Positions 46,565 through 55,867 of a stretch of 64,000 bases of DNA are shown here, piece by piece; the stretch's first letter is position 1, and every line of letters starts with the position of its first letter. The DNA comes from Sulfitobacter sp. (GTDB lineage: Bacteria > Pseudomonadota > Alphaproteobacteria > Rhodobacterales > Rhodobacteraceae). A model generated the notes under the pieces. It had not been told where the DNA came from. It was given only the letters and a program-made list of their open reading frames with translations, and made no database searches. A program made the translations under genes and the position numbers. Location of the stretch: positions 37,026 through 101,025 of the forward strand of contig JAQXCD010000062.1 of NCBI GenBank assembly GCA_029252045.1, written 5' to 3'.

Positions 46565-47676
46565 TGGCGTCCCCGCTCACAGGGCTCAAGGTGATTGAGC
46601 TGGCGCGCGTGCTTGCAGGTCCTTGGGCGGGTCAGACCCTGTCCGACCTGGGCGCAGAGGTGATCAAGGTAGAAAGCCCCGATGGCGATGACACGCGCCA
46701 ATGGGGCCCGCCCTTTGTGCAGCGGGACGAGGACAGCTCGGCCTCGTATTTCCATTCTACCAATCGGGGTAAGGCTTCGGTGGTGGTGGATTTGCGGACC
46801 TCCGAAGGACAGGCAAAACTGCTGGCCCTGCTGGAAGATGCCGACATTCTGATCGAGAACTTCAAGACAGGCGGTCTGGCAAAATACGGCATGGATTACG
46901 AAACCCTGCACGCAAAGTTCCCCAAGTTAATCTATTGCTCGATCACCGGCTTCGGTCAGACAGGCCCTTATGCCCACCGCGCAGGATATGATTTCATCAT
47001 TCAGGGTATCTCTGGCCTGATGTCCATCACCGGAGAGGCGGACCGCCAGCCCCAAAAGCACGGCATGGCCATCACCGATATTTTCACCGGCATCTACGCA
47101 AGCACTGCGATTCTGGCGGCAGTGCACCAGCGCGGAAGTACTGGTGTGGGGCAGCACATCGACATGGCGCTGCTGGATTGCGCGGTGGCGATTACCGGCA
47201 ATCAGGGCATGAATTATCTCACCAGTGGCAAGGCGCCCACACGGATGGGCAATGCCCACCCGAACCTGACGCCTTACGAGGTTTTCGAGACGTCGGACGG
47301 CCACATTATCATTGCCACAGGTAATGACGGGCAGTTCCAGCGACTGTGTCACCTGCTGGGTCTGGACGATATGATGACGGACCCGGACTACACCAAAAAC
47401 GCGAACCGTGTGGCCAATCGCCCCGCGATGAACGCGCGGCTGGAAGGGGCGACACGTCTGCGCACCCGTGCAGATTTGCTGGCCGCTTGTGAGGCGAATA
47501 CTGTGCCTGCCGGTCCAATTAATTCGCTTGAGGATACGTTCAACGATCCGCAGGTAATCGCCCGTGGCATGCAGATCGAGCTGGATGGCGTGCCGGGGAT
47601 CAACTCTCCGTTCAAGTTTTCGGGTGCCGAGCTTTCCCTGAAACGCCCGGCGCCAAAACTAGGTGAGGACGACTGA
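46564..47676 (+). CDS. CaiB/BaiF family (class III) CoA transferase
   Basis: A 370-residue CoA transferase. LARVLAGPWAGQTLSDLGAE is the conserved N-terminal block, VIKVESPDGDD follows, and MAITDIFTG contains the catalytic Asp. HIDMALLDCAV is a further family motif. Substrate acids vary (formyl-, succinyl-, carnitinyl-CoA). It overlaps the DsbA-like stop by 1 nt, but no functional link is known. It is convergent with lpxK. Confidence 0.92.
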   Translation: MASPLTGLKVIELARVLAGPWAGQTLSDLGAEVIKVESPDGDDTRQWGPPFVQRDEDSSASYFHSTNRGKASVVVDLRTSEGQAKLLALLEDADILIENFKTGGLAKYGMDYETLHAKFPKLIYCSITGFGQTGPYAHRAGYDFIIQGISGLMSITGEADRQPQKHGMAITDIFTGIYASTAILAAVHQRGSTGVGQHIDMALLDCAVAITGNQGMNYLTSGKAPTRMGNAHPNLTPYEVFETSDGHIIIATGNDGQFQRLCHLLGLDDMMTDPDYTKNANRVANRPAMNARLEGATRLRTRADLLAACEANTVPAGPINSLEDTFNDPQVIARGMQIELDGVPGINSPFKFSGAELSLKRPAPKLGEDD

Positions 47677-47686
47677 GTTTAACGTC

Positions 47687-47729
47687 GATTTTTTTCATAA
47701 AAATCAGGTTGGGATTTTCTAGAAATTCC
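47687..47729. repeat. two AT-rich inverted repeats between convergent genes
   Basis: GATTTTT (47687-47693) mirrors AAAAATC (47699-47705), and GGATTTTCTAGAAATTCC (47712-47729) is an 18-bp palindrome with one mismatched pair. They fill most of the 56-nt gap between the CoA transferase and lpxK stops and may serve as a bidirectional terminator or a protein-binding site. Confidence 0.5.
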
Positions 47730-47732
47730 GGA

Positions 47733-48725
47733 TCAGGATGCGCGGTTTGCGATCTCTTTTAGGGCGCTCCACAGGGCGTTGTCAGCTGACAATTTCAGGC
47801 GCACTGGCAGGGTAATTACTTTTGTGCGGTAGGCAGCGGGCAGGCGCACCGCGTCTTTTTCGGTTGTGACCAGTTGTGCACCCTGCGCCCGCGCATCTGC
47901 CTCCAGCCTTGTCAGCAGCGCGCTGGAAAGCTGCTGGTGATCCGCAAGCGGTTCGGCCTGCACCAGCGTCGCACCAAGGCCGCGCAAGGTGGCAAAGAAT
48001 TTCTCTGGATGGCCGATGCCGGCAAAGGCCAGAATAGGCGTATCAGTCCAATCCATTCCTGTTTGTAGCGGCTCCAGCGCTGCGCGCACATGGGGCAGGC
48101 CCTTGGGCAACACACCGGTGTCAAACCCGTCTTGCGCAACCCCGTCGCCGATCGACAGCAGCAGATCAGCACGGGCCAACCCCGTTGCAACAGGTTCACG
48201 CAGGGGACCGGCAGGCAGGCACAACCCGTTGCCGAACCCTTTCGCGGCATCCACTACAACGATGCTCAGATCATAGGCCAACGCAGGGTTCTGGAACCCG
48301 TCATCCAATACAATGGCTTTGGCGCCGGCATCTTGTGCGGCAAGCGCTCCTGCTGCGCGGTCACGGGCGACCCAAACCTCTGCAAAAGCAGCCAGCAGTA
48401 ACGGCTCGTCTCCGACTTGCGCCGCTGTGTGACGGGCGGGGTCTACCCGCACCGGCCCTTCCAGCGTTCCGCCATAGCCGCGCGAGACGATATGCGGCTC
48501 AAGGTAGAGATCGCGCAACCGCTCAACCACGGCGATAACTGTCGGTGTTTTTCCGGTGCCACCTGCGTTGAGGTTACCCACGCAAATGACGGGCACGTTC
48601 ATCTTTTTACGCGGTCCTTTTGCCAGCCTGCGTGCTGTCGCTTGCGCATAAAGCGCGCCAAGCGGTCGGAGCATCGTTGCGCGTATGCCCGGGCGTGGAC
48701 GGTGCCAAAAATCAGGCGCGCGCAT
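47733..48725 (-). CDS. lpxK: tetraacyldisaccharide 4'-kinase
   Basis: Membrane-associated kinase of 330 residues that phosphorylates the 4'-position of the lipid A precursor. [15 protein letters not shown] (49-63) is the P-loop and SRGYGG (80-85) is family-typical; ADALLSIGD-type segments follow. The start overlaps the waaA stop by 1 nt (TGATG). It ends the pmbA-cysQ-DUF4170-waaA-lpxK unit. Confidence 0.95.
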   Translation of the reverse strand: MRAPDFWHRPRPGIRATMLRPLGALYAQATARRLAKGPRKKMNVPVICVGNLNAGGTGKTPTVIAVVERLRDLYLEPHIVSRGYGGTLEGPVRVDPARHTAAQVGDEPLLLAAFAEVWVARDRAAGALAAQDAGAKAIVLDDGFQNPALAYDLSIVVVDAAKGFGNGLCLPAGPLREPVATGLARADLLLSIGDGVAQDGFDTGVLPKGLPHVRAALEPLQTGMDWTDTPILAFAGIGHPEKFFATLRGLGATLVQAEPLADHQQLSSALLTRLEADARAQGAQLVTTEKDAVRLPAAYRTKVITLPVRLKLSADNALWSALKEIANRAS

Positions 48726-49957
48726 CAGTTTATCACCTGCTGCGCATCCAGCGTATCCTGAACCAGATCGGAAATCCTGTCGGTCAAGGCAGCGCCCTCG
48801 CTGATCACATCCCAGCCGGCATGGGCCATCATAGCTGCCTGATCGGGTGCTACCAAACGCGATACGGCCATACCTAATGCGGCACTATCGTTGATAATGC
48901 GTGCAGCACCCGCCGAGGCGAGCCGCGAATAACTTTGTAAATGCCTACCCACGCGGGGCCCGTACAAAATGGCAGATCCCAGCGCTGCCGCCTCCAGCGG
49001 GTCCACGCCTCCATGACCCGCTACCAGTGAGCCGCCCAGAAATGACACAGGCGCTACGCGGTAGAACAGCCCGATATCATGGGGGTCTTCTGTGATCAGC
49101 ACTTGGGTCGTCTCGTCAGGATAGTTGCCATCATCCCAGCCTAGCACACGAAACTCCTGCTGACGGCATTGCTCAAACGCCTCCGAGGGGAGCAGGTTGC
49201 CAGAAGGACGCAAAACCAGAAGCAGGCGATGCGACAGACGCAGTGCTTGCCTATGGGCGGCCAGAACGGTTTGTAACTCTTCTTGGTGCACGCCATTTGC
49301 AAACCAGATAGATCGGCCCACACAGGCGGCAGCCAGATCCGCCAGATCGGTTTCGTTACAGGGCAGGGCCTGTCCGCCTGCCAGTAGGGCGGAGGTGATC
49401 TCGATGTCGTCTTTGCCAAGACCCAACTGCATCAACCGCCGCGCGGCAGCGGGGGTGCGGGCCATCACGGCGGTAAACATGGGCAAAAGGCTGCGGGCAA
49501 CATCAGGAAGCCAGCGGTCGCGACGTCCGTCAAAACCGGCGGTATCCGCGTTGATCAGGAACAGCGGGCATTGCCGCTCTGCGGCGAGGAGGATCAGGTT
49601 GGGTCGCAACCCGCCCCATGTCCATACGCAACAATCAGGTGCCCAATAGTCCAGAAATGCGGCAACGCTGGCGGGATGATCTTCACAGATCTCGGTGATG
49701 TAAACCCCCGCAGGGCGTGGCCCACCCTCAGGACCGCTTTCGCGCGGGAGGGTTGCCATCGAGATCAGAACGTTCAGCCCGGGGCGGCTGGCAATCTGGC
49801 GCAAGGCCAGATCCTGTACAGCGATATAGGACCCGGCTTCTGCGCAGTGTATCCACAACAGCTCGCCCTTGGGGCGGGGGGCGTCAAAAACCGGTAGCCG
49901 CGCCTCGCATCGCCGCGCAAGCGCGCGGTAGGCAGTCAGGCCCAGCGATGCGGCCAT
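48725..49957 (-). CDS. waaA: 3-deoxy-D-manno-octulosonic acid (KDO) transferase
   Basis: Glycosyltransferase of 410 residues that adds KDO to lipid IVA on the inner face of the plasma membrane. [13 protein letters not shown] is the N-terminal acceptor region with the catalytic Glu; [22 protein letters not shown] is the C-terminal CMP-KDO site, given here in two parts by family comparison. It starts 8 nt after the DUF4170 stop and overlaps lpxK. The typical N-terminal anchor is short. Confidence 0.9.
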   Translation of the reverse strand: MAASLGLTAYRALARRCEARLPVFDAPRPKGELLWIHCAEAGSYIAVQDLALRQIASRPGLNVLISMATLPRESGPEGGPRPAGVYITEICEDHPASVAAFLDYWAPDCCVWTWGGLRPNLILLAAERQCPLFLINADTAGFDGRRDRWLPDVARSLLPMFTAVMARTPAAARRLMQLGLGKDDIEITSALLAGGQALPCNETDLADLAAACVGRSIWFANGVHQEELQTVLAAHRQALRLSHRLLLVLRPSGNLLPSEAFEQCRQQEFRVLGWDDGNYPDETTQVLITEDPHDIGLFYRVAPVSFLGGSLVAGHGGVDPLEAAALGSAILYGPRVGRHLQSYSRLASAGAARIINDSAALGMAVSRLVAPDQAAMMAHAGWDVISEGAALTDRISDLVQDTLDAQQVIN

Positions 49958-49965
49958 GACGGCTC

Positions 49966-50208
49966 CTAGCCCAGTTCTTCGGTTGAGGAAGCGGCTGCTT
50001 CCTCGTCACGCAGGCGGTGCAAGTGTGCGATGAAGTAGCGCATATGGGCGTTGTCTACGGTGCGCTGGGCTTCGTTCTTCCATGCGTCGTAGGCTGCTGC
50101 ATAGTTCGGGAAGATGCCGACGATGTGCAAATCATCCACATTCTTGAAGGTGTTTTCGCTGGGGGTCACCAGCTCGCCGCCGAAGACAAGGTGCAGGCGT
50201 TGGGTCAT
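49966..50208 (-). CDS. DUF4170 family protein
   Basis: An 80-residue cytosolic protein of an alphaproteobacterial family of unknown role. It reads RLHLVFGGELVTP, DDLHIVGIFPNYAAAYDAWK, then a helix RYFIAHLHRLRDEE. The gene sits between cysQ and waaA, 8 nt before waaA, a position that suggests a part in lipopolysaccharide assembly or its regulation. Confidence 0.9.
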   Translation of the reverse strand: MTQRLHLVFGGELVTPSENTFKNVDDLHIVGIFPNYAAAYDAWKNEAQRTVDNAHMRYFIAHLHRLRDEEAAASSTEELG

Positions 50209-50280
50209 GGTACAAGGTCCTTTGAAATTGCTTACCTGTGTGTTTGCACGGGTCGTGCCTATGCCGTCAAGCAGATGGCA

Positions 50281-51057
50281 TCAGGCCAGCGCGGCCAGTA
50301 GCGCGTTGTGGATGCTGGGCCCGCCTGCGACAACGCCATCAAGGCGGGGGTCGGCGCTGTTAAACCGCAAGGGCGCACCGCGTTGATCGGTGATGGTGCC
50401 GCCCGCCTCTTCGACAATCAGCGCGCCTGCGGCAATGTCCCATTCCCAACTGGCGCGCAGTGTTAGCATCGCATCAAATTTTGCCTGTGCAACCAGCCCC
50501 AGGCGGTAGGCCAGCGACGGTCGGTAGGCGGGTGTAAAGTCGGGACAGACACCGCTGCGCCAAGCACTTGGCGCCATCGCAGGTTTCGCCGCAAGGATCG
50601 TGGCCTGCCCGAAGTCTGCAACCTCTGACGCACGGATCGGGACACCGTTCAGGTATGCACCGCGCCCGCGTGAGGCCGTGTAGAGCAGATTGCGCAGCGG
50701 TAGGTACACAACGGCAGAAATGATCTGGCCATGTTCGGCCACAGCGATGGCATGCGCCCAGGTATCAGCGCCTTCGGTAAAACTGCGGGTGCCGTCGATG
50801 GGATCGACGATGAAAACGCGATCATGCCCCAACCGGAGCGTGCCGTCCTCGGTTTCCTCGGACAGCCAGCCATAATCAGGTCGGGCCAGCAGCAGGACGT
50901 TCTGTAGCAGATCATTCACCGCCAGATCCGCCTCGGTCACGGGGCCCGCGCCGCCCGCCTTGTCCCAGCGTTTGGCGGATTTGCCGACAAAGCTGGTGGC
51001 AACGCGACCGGCCATGCGTGCGGCATCAATGAGCAGGGAGAGGTCAGCTTCCGGCAA
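50281..51057 (-). CDS. inositol-monophosphatase family, CysQ-like 3'(2'),5'-bisphosphate nucleotidase
   Basis: A 258-residue Li-sensitive phosphatase fold. Metal and substrate motifs are EETEDG, DPIDGTRSF and WEWDIAAGALIVEEAGG. CysQ-type enzymes clear 3'-phosphoadenosine 5'-phosphate made in sulfate assimilation; inositol or other sugar phosphates are alternatives. It overlaps pmbA by 14 nt upstream. Confidence 0.85.
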   Translation of the reverse strand: MPEADLSLLIDAARMAGRVATSFVGKSAKRWDKAGGAGPVTEADLAVNDLLQNVLLLARPDYGWLSEETEDGTLRLGHDRVFIVDPIDGTRSFTEGADTWAHAIAVAEHGQIISAVVYLPLRNLLYTASRGRGAYLNGVPIRASEVADFGQATILAAKPAMAPSAWRSGVCPDFTPAYRPSLAYRLGLVAQAKFDAMLTLRASWEWDIAAGALIVEEAGGTITDQRGAPLRFNSADPRLDGVVAGGPSIHNALLAALA

Positions 51058-52390
51058 TGGTCATCCCCGGCACCAGCAATGATGGCACAACGCGGCTGAG
51101 GTGCGTGCGCGCGTCATTTGCAGGGATCATCGCCAGCAGCATATCACGCAGATTGCCCGCAATGGTGCATTCGTTGATTGTGTGGGTAATCTCGCCATTC
51201 TCGACCCAAAGGCCCGCAGCACCGCGTGAGTAATCCCCCGTGTTCTGGTTGATGGTAGAGCCTATCATGGAGGTGACCAGCAGGCCGGTGCCCATGTCGC
51301 GGATCAGATCAGCGCGGCTGGCGGTGCCTTGGGTCAGTGCTGTGTTCCAAGAAGCGGGCGAAGGGCCTGAGCTAGTCCCGCGTGCAGCATTTGCGGTGGA
51401 GGGCAGGCCCAGCTGGCGTCCCGTAGCCAGATCAAGTGTCCAGCCCTGCAAGATGCCGTCTTCGACCACGGCGCGTTTGGCTGTGGGTAGGAATTCTGCG
51501 TCAAATAGGCGGCTGCCGCCGATGCGCGGGCGGTGAGGGTCTTCCAGCAGCGACAGACCTTTGGGCAAAACCTGTGTGCCCATCGCGTCGCGTAGAAAGG
51601 ATGCACCACGCGTGATCGCACTGCCATTGATCGCACCCAACAGGTGACCGATCAGCGAGCTGGCGATACGTTCGTCAAACAGCACAGGAAATGCACCTGT
51701 GGGTGGTTTGCGGGCGTCAAGGCGGGCCAGTGCGCGCTCTGCCGCAGTACGGCCGATCTCGGCGGCACTGCGCAGATCGCTCTGAAAGATGCGGCTGTCG
51801 CCGTCGTAGTCCCGCTCCATCCCGGTGCCTGTGCCGGCAATAGCGACACAGCTGAGCCCGCGGTCTGTCCGGCGGTAGCCGCCTGCAAAGCCGTTGGACC
51901 CTGCAATAAAGATATCCCGCGCACCGTATCCCGCACTCGCCGATTGGACTTGGCTGATGCCTTGCACTTCCAGCGCTGCCGCCTCGGCCTGCGCGGCGTC
52001 TTCTTGAAGGTAGGCAGGTGCAGGCTCGTCCGAAGGGTCAAACAACTCTAGCGCTTCAACGTCCCGGTCGCGTGCCAGCTGCGCCGGATCGGCCAGACCT
52101 GCATAGGGGTTTTCCGGCGCTTCGCGCGCCATGGCGACGGCACGCTCCGCCATTTCGGACAGGGTCCGCGAGGTGGTATCGGAGGAGGAGACAATTGCAG
52201 TGCGCTGCCCTACAAAAACACGCAGGCCGATATCGGTGCCCTCTTCGCGTTGGGCTTCTTCCAGTTTACCAGCGCGGACATCGACCGAAAGCGAAGTGCC
52301 GCGCACGGCCATCGCATCCGCAGCGTCAGCACCGGCGGCCTTTGCAGCGTTCAACATTTGCGCGGCAAGCGCATCAAGGGCTTGTGTCAT
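51044..52390 (-). CDS. pmbA: TldE/PmbA family metallopeptidase subunit
   Basis: A 448-residue TldE-type protein that partners TldD in processing modified peptides. It shows the family end NTGDYSRGAAGLWVENGEITHTI, split across the last domain, and GSTINQNTGD. TldE lacks the HExxxH metal site found in TldD; none is visible here. No tldD lies in the window. It heads the cysQ-DUF4170-waaA-lpxK cluster, overlapping cysQ. Confidence 0.92.
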   Translation of the reverse strand: MTQALDALAAQMLNAAKAAGADAADAMAVRGTSLSVDVRAGKLEEAQREEGTDIGLRVFVGQRTAIVSSSDTTSRTLSEMAERAVAMAREAPENPYAGLADPAQLARDRDVEALELFDPSDEPAPAYLQEDAAQAEAAALEVQGISQVQSASAGYGARDIFIAGSNGFAGGYRRTDRGLSCVAIAGTGTGMERDYDGDSRIFQSDLRSAAEIGRTAAERALARLDARKPPTGAFPVLFDERIASSLIGHLLGAINGSAITRGASFLRDAMGTQVLPKGLSLLEDPHRPRIGGSRLFDAEFLPTAKRAVVEDGILQGWTLDLATGRQLGLPSTANAARGTSSGPSPASWNTALTQGTASRADLIRDMGTGLLVTSMIGSTINQNTGDYSRGAAGLWVENGEITHTINECTIAGNLRDMLLAMIPANDARTHLSRVVPSLLVPGMTIAGS

Positions 52391-52454
52391 CGTACTCTCC
52401 TGATCAGGGGATAGAGGTAGCGGTGAGGGGCCTTACCCGCAAGAGCGCAGGTCA

Positions 52455-52490
52455 AAAAGAAAAAGCGGCCCTAGGGGGGGGCCGCCTTAA
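52455..52490 (-). terminator. Rho-independent terminator after the DUF2125 gene
   Basis: On the minus strand GCGGCCC and GGGCCGC form a 7-bp stem around a C-rich loop, followed by TTTTTCTTTTT. It lies 23 nt past the DUF2125 stop and separates it from pmbA. Confidence 0.8.
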
Positions 52491-52512
52491 TATTATTGCA
52501 AGGTGTGCCGGC

Positions 52513-54048
52513 CTACTTGAGCCGCTGACCATTGGCGAGGATTTGACCCGCTTCGTTGAACTTGATCTTCGATTTCAGCGTGTCAGGCGCGTCACCGGGA
52601 ACGGCAAACATGCCCATCATCATCCGTGCACCCATGGCTTGCTCGGCTGGCAGGAAGCCCATGGCGATCAATTTGTCGATCAACCCGTTTGCACCGGTGA
52701 GGTTGATGTTCACGGCACCCACGGGCTTGGGGAAGCCGGGCAGTGTGGTCTTGTCGGTGTTGTCGAATACGAAATCGCCCGTCGCATCCAGCTTGGCACC
52801 CACTGCATCCACGGTCAGGCGATTGATTGTCAGTGCATGCAACTCGCCCGGTTTACCGTCACTCTCGACCATGGCTTGCATGGGGGCGGGGTCAACACTG
52901 TCCAGCAGCACTTTGGCCTTGCCGCTGACATCCAGCGCGATGGTCGCAGGATCGCGCGGCAGCTGCGAGGAAGGATCAAACAGCGCCCAGATGATGTCCG
53001 ACATTGTAAAACCTGTGGCGTTGAAGGCCAATTTTACATCCTGCGGCGTATCCGATTTCAGCACCGGCGCGCGCAAGCTGAAGCCTGTCTTTTCCATTTC
53101 CGCAAACAGCGGAAAGGGAAGCCCCGCCAACTGGCCGCCGACCTGTACCTGTTCCGCAGCAACGTTATAGTTGATACCCTCAGCGCCCATTGCCACTGCA
53201 AGGGTTGCGTTGGCCGATCCGGTTTTGATTTTTGTTGTGCCGTCGTCGGAGGTAATCTCCATCTTGGTTTCTGTACCTTGCGTGGTGAAAGCCCCGTCAA
53301 AGGCAAAACCTGCTGCCAGCATCGGGATGAAATCCTCCATCTGCAAAGCCTGATCCACGGGCACAACGCTGGTGCCGGTAAAGGCAACGCTTTGGGTGGT
53401 GCTGTTCAGGTTAACCGCTTCGACAGCGTTGGGATCCTTGAAGAACAGATCATAGACTACCGACCCGATCTGCGCAGTCTGGGCATAATTGCGGGTCTCG
53501 CCTACTGTCACTGTGGTTTGCGACTGCACACCCGTCCCGGCAAGAGAGAAGCGCGCGGCGTTTTGGTCCATCACAGTGCCGTCGACCAGCACAGAGGTCA
53601 GCGCAAGCGAGAAGGTGTCCGCCTCGTAGTCATAGGCCATTGCCGCTGGATCGCCACTCACCATCATTTTCTGGCCGCTCTGGGTGTAGGCCAGCTCGAA
53701 TTTTGCGGGTTTATCAGTGCTTTTGGGATCAATTTCGACGATGATCGGCATGACATCGGGCATCACAACATCAACGGTGCCATTGCTGTTTCCAACAAGC
53801 TCGACAGCCCCCATGCCAATCCTCATTTTCTCGATGTCAGGGCCGCCGTCGATTTCTACGGATACCCCGCTCACTGCCAGCGTGTCACCATTGGCGGCTT
53901 CGGTGGCTGTGACCGTATATCCCATGCCTTCCATATAGGACTTCCAGTCGCCCCAGACTTGGGCGGCAGTCAGATCGGCATAAGCGGCGTTGGCCATCAT
54001 CGTAAGGCTAATAGCCGTTGATGCAAAAAGGGAGCGGGAGCAGAACAT
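52513..54048 (-). CDS. DUF2125 domain-containing exported protein
   Basis: A 511-residue protein with signal peptide MFCSRSLFASTAISLTMMANAAYA. The rest is a long beta-rich structure of the DUF2125 type, with repeats of alternating hydrophobic residues (VSVEIDGGPDIEKMRIGMG, INRLTVDAVGAKLDATGDF). It probably resides in the periplasm; the family role is unknown. It is divergent from the SDR gene, with 152 nt between. Confidence 0.88.
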   Translation of the reverse strand: MFCSRSLFASTAISLTMMANAAYADLTAAQVWGDWKSYMEGMGYTVTATEAANGDTLAVSGVSVEIDGGPDIEKMRIGMGAVELVGNSNGTVDVVMPDVMPIIVEIDPKSTDKPAKFELAYTQSGQKMMVSGDPAAMAYDYEADTFSLALTSVLVDGTVMDQNAARFSLAGTGVQSQTTVTVGETRNYAQTAQIGSVVYDLFFKDPNAVEAVNLNSTTQSVAFTGTSVVPVDQALQMEDFIPMLAAGFAFDGAFTTQGTETKMEITSDDGTTKIKTGSANATLAVAMGAEGINYNVAAEQVQVGGQLAGLPFPLFAEMEKTGFSLRAPVLKSDTPQDVKLAFNATGFTMSDIIWALFDPSSQLPRDPATIALDVSGKAKVLLDSVDPAPMQAMVESDGKPGELHALTINRLTVDAVGAKLDATGDFVFDNTDKTTLPGFPKPVGAVNINLTGANGLIDKLIAMGFLPAEQAMGARMMMGMFAVPGDAPDTLKSKIKFNEAGQILANGQRLK

Positions 54049-54200
54049 GTTTGAAAATCCTCAACGTGCAAATGTTTCTTCAAGGGTCTGGCAATCTCGG
54101 GTGAGGGTCAAGGGGGCACACAGGCTGGCCCCTGCCGGACAAGCGCGCTACTTATTTGCCAACGGATACGCGATAACCCGTAAATACAGGGAGAACACAG

Positions 54201-54950
54201 ATGGATATGACCGGAAAAACGGTAATGATTACAGGTGCCAGCCGCGGTATCGGCGCAGAAGCTGCGCGGGTTTTCGCCAATGCAGGCGCCAATGTTGTGT
54301 TGTTGGCGCGTTCTCAGGACGATATTGCAGCCATCGCAGGCGAGATTGGCGAACGTGCCATCGCCATCCCGTGCAACGTGGCCCGCTATAGCGAGATGTC
54401 CTCGGCGGTGGCGACCACATTACAGGTGTTTGGCGGATTGGACGTCTTGATCAATAACGCCGGTATTGTGGATCCGATCAGCCATCTGGGCGATGCGGAC
54501 CCTGACGCGTGGGGCCACCTGATTGATATCAACGTCAAAGGTGTTTTCAATGGCATCCACGCAGCCCTTCCTGCTCTCAAAGAAGGCGGCGGTGGTTCCG
54601 TTCTGACGATCAGTTCGGGTGCCGCCCATAACGCGATCGAGGCCTGGAGCGCCTATTGCGCGTCCAAAGCCGCCGTCAACATGCTCAACCGTTCCCTACA
54701 TCTGGAAGAAGCCGGTAACGGCATTCGCGCCATCGGGCTGTCACCGGGCACCGTGGCCACGGAAATGCAACGTAAGATCAAGGCGTCGGGGATCAACCCT
54801 GTCAGCCAGCTGGACTGGGACGTTCACATCCCGGCCGATTGGCCTGCGAAATGTCTGCTGTGGATGTGCAGCGCAGAGGCGGACCAATACTGCGGCGAAG
54901 AAATATCGCTGCGCGATGACGGCATCCGCCGCGCGGTAGGCCTGATATGA
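54201..54950 (+). CDS. SDR family oxidoreductase
   Basis: A 249-residue short-chain dehydrogenase/reductase. The cofactor motif is TGASRGIG (residues 10-17), NNAG (84-87) follows, and the catalytic Ser and YxxxK are in SSGAAHN and YCASK. The substrate is unknown. It overlaps the enoyl-CoA hydratase-like gene by 4 nt, so the pair may act on one acyl-CoA. Confidence 0.93.
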   Translation: MDMTGKTVMITGASRGIGAEAARVFANAGANVVLLARSQDDIAAIAGEIGERAIAIPCNVARYSEMSSAVATTLQVFGGLDVLINNAGIVDPISHLGDADPDAWGHLIDINVKGVFNGIHAALPALKEGGGGSVLTISSGAAHNAIEAWSAYCASKAAVNMLNRSLHLEEAGNGIRAIGLSPGTVATEMQRKIKASGINPVSQLDWDVHIPADWPAKCLLWMCSAEADQYCGEEISLRDDGIRRAVGLI

Positions 54951-55555
54951 TCGAGCTAGAGCAGAATGGCGGCATCTGGACGGTCACGCTCAACCGACCT
55001 GAAAAGGCCAATGCGCTGACCGAATCCATGCTGCGCGAGCTGTGCGAGATTATGGAGCGTGCAGGGGAGGCGCAGGCGGTGATTCTGACAGGGCGCGGCA
55101 AAGTGTTCAGCGCTGGCGCCGATCTGGACGCAGCGCGTGCAGGCCTTGCTGTGTCCGATCTGTGGGAGCGTTTGTCAGGCGCAATTGCGGCGTTGCCGGG
55201 TCTGACAATCGCCGCGCTGAACGGCACACTGGCGGGGGGGGCTACGGGAATGGCGCTGGCCTGTGATATCCGGATCGCGGTGCCTGAGGCCAAGTTCTTT
55301 TATCCGGTGATGAAGCTGGGCTTTTTGCCGCAGCCGAGCGACCCCGCGCGTATGGCGGCGCTGATTGGCCCTGCCCGTACCAAGTTGATTCTCATGGGCG
55401 GGCAAAAGATCATGGCGCAAGAGGCGCTGGCCATCGGTCTGATCGACCGCTTGGTGCCGCAAGATGATCTGATGCAATCAGCGCTGGGCCTGTGCACGGA
55501 TACCATAGCCGCACCAACGGACACCGCCCGCCAGATCAAGGCGATGTGCCGCTAA
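54947..55555 (+). CDS. enoyl-CoA hydratase/isomerase family protein (short form)
   Basis: A 202-residue crotonase-fold protein. LNRPEKANAL, GRGKVFSAGADL and NGTLAGGATGMALACDIRIA are the oxyanion-hole and CoA-binding blocks. At 202 residues it is about 55 shorter than typical hydratases, missing most of the C-terminal helices used for trimer contacts. It is coupled to the SDR gene by ATGA. Reaction is uncertain. Confidence 0.88.
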   Translation: MIELEQNGGIWTVTLNRPEKANALTESMLRELCEIMERAGEAQAVILTGRGKVFSAGADLDAARAGLAVSDLWERLSGAIAALPGLTIAALNGTLAGGATGMALACDIRIAVPEAKFFYPVMKLGFLPQPSDPARMAALIGPARTKLILMGGQKIMAQEALAIGLIDRLVPQDDLMQSALGLCTDTIAAPTDTARQIKAMCR

Positions 55556-55596
55556 TCATACTGCAATCGGGTGGCGCAGTACGTCACCCGCGCGGG

Positions 55597-55671
55597 TCAG
55601 ATGAAGGGGACAAACGGTACGCCGCAAGCGGACAACAGCAAGAGCGACGTGAGAATAACAGCGATACGCAT
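55597..55671 (-). CDS. 24-residue lipoprotein (mature peptide of nine residues)
   Basis: A complete 25-codon frame missed by length filters. It starts at ATG 55669-55671 with AGGA 8 nt upstream and stops at 55597-55599. The product has a charged start (MRIAV), a hydrophobic run (ILTSLLLL) and lipobox LSAC; cleavage would leave a lipidated Cys followed by GVPFVPFI. A hairpin GCCCGTTCGGGC (55693-55704) lies upstream on this strand. It stands alone in a gap of about 312 nt between the ECH and MscS genes. Function unknown; coding is strongly suggested by the ribosome site and lipobox. Confidence 0.7.
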   Translation of the reverse strand: MRIAVILTSLLLLSACGVPFVPFI

Positions 55672-55867
55672 CAGAATTTTCCTGTAAGCAATGCCCGTTC
55701 GGGCGATTTTCCAAGCTGCTATCACACTCCTACCGGATGCGCATAGCCCTCTGATAAAACTCTAAGAACAGTAGTGACCGTTTGCGCCACTTGGGCCCCC
55801 TCTTGATCCTTTGGCCGCGCTGCGCCAAGAGGGGTATAGTGCAGACCAGTCATGCAAGGGTGCTGAT

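Noticed and set aside
52018..54021. 667-codon plus-strand frame
   Set aside because: Antisense to pmbA and the DUF2125 gene, which have clear family features, a signal peptide and a terminator between them.
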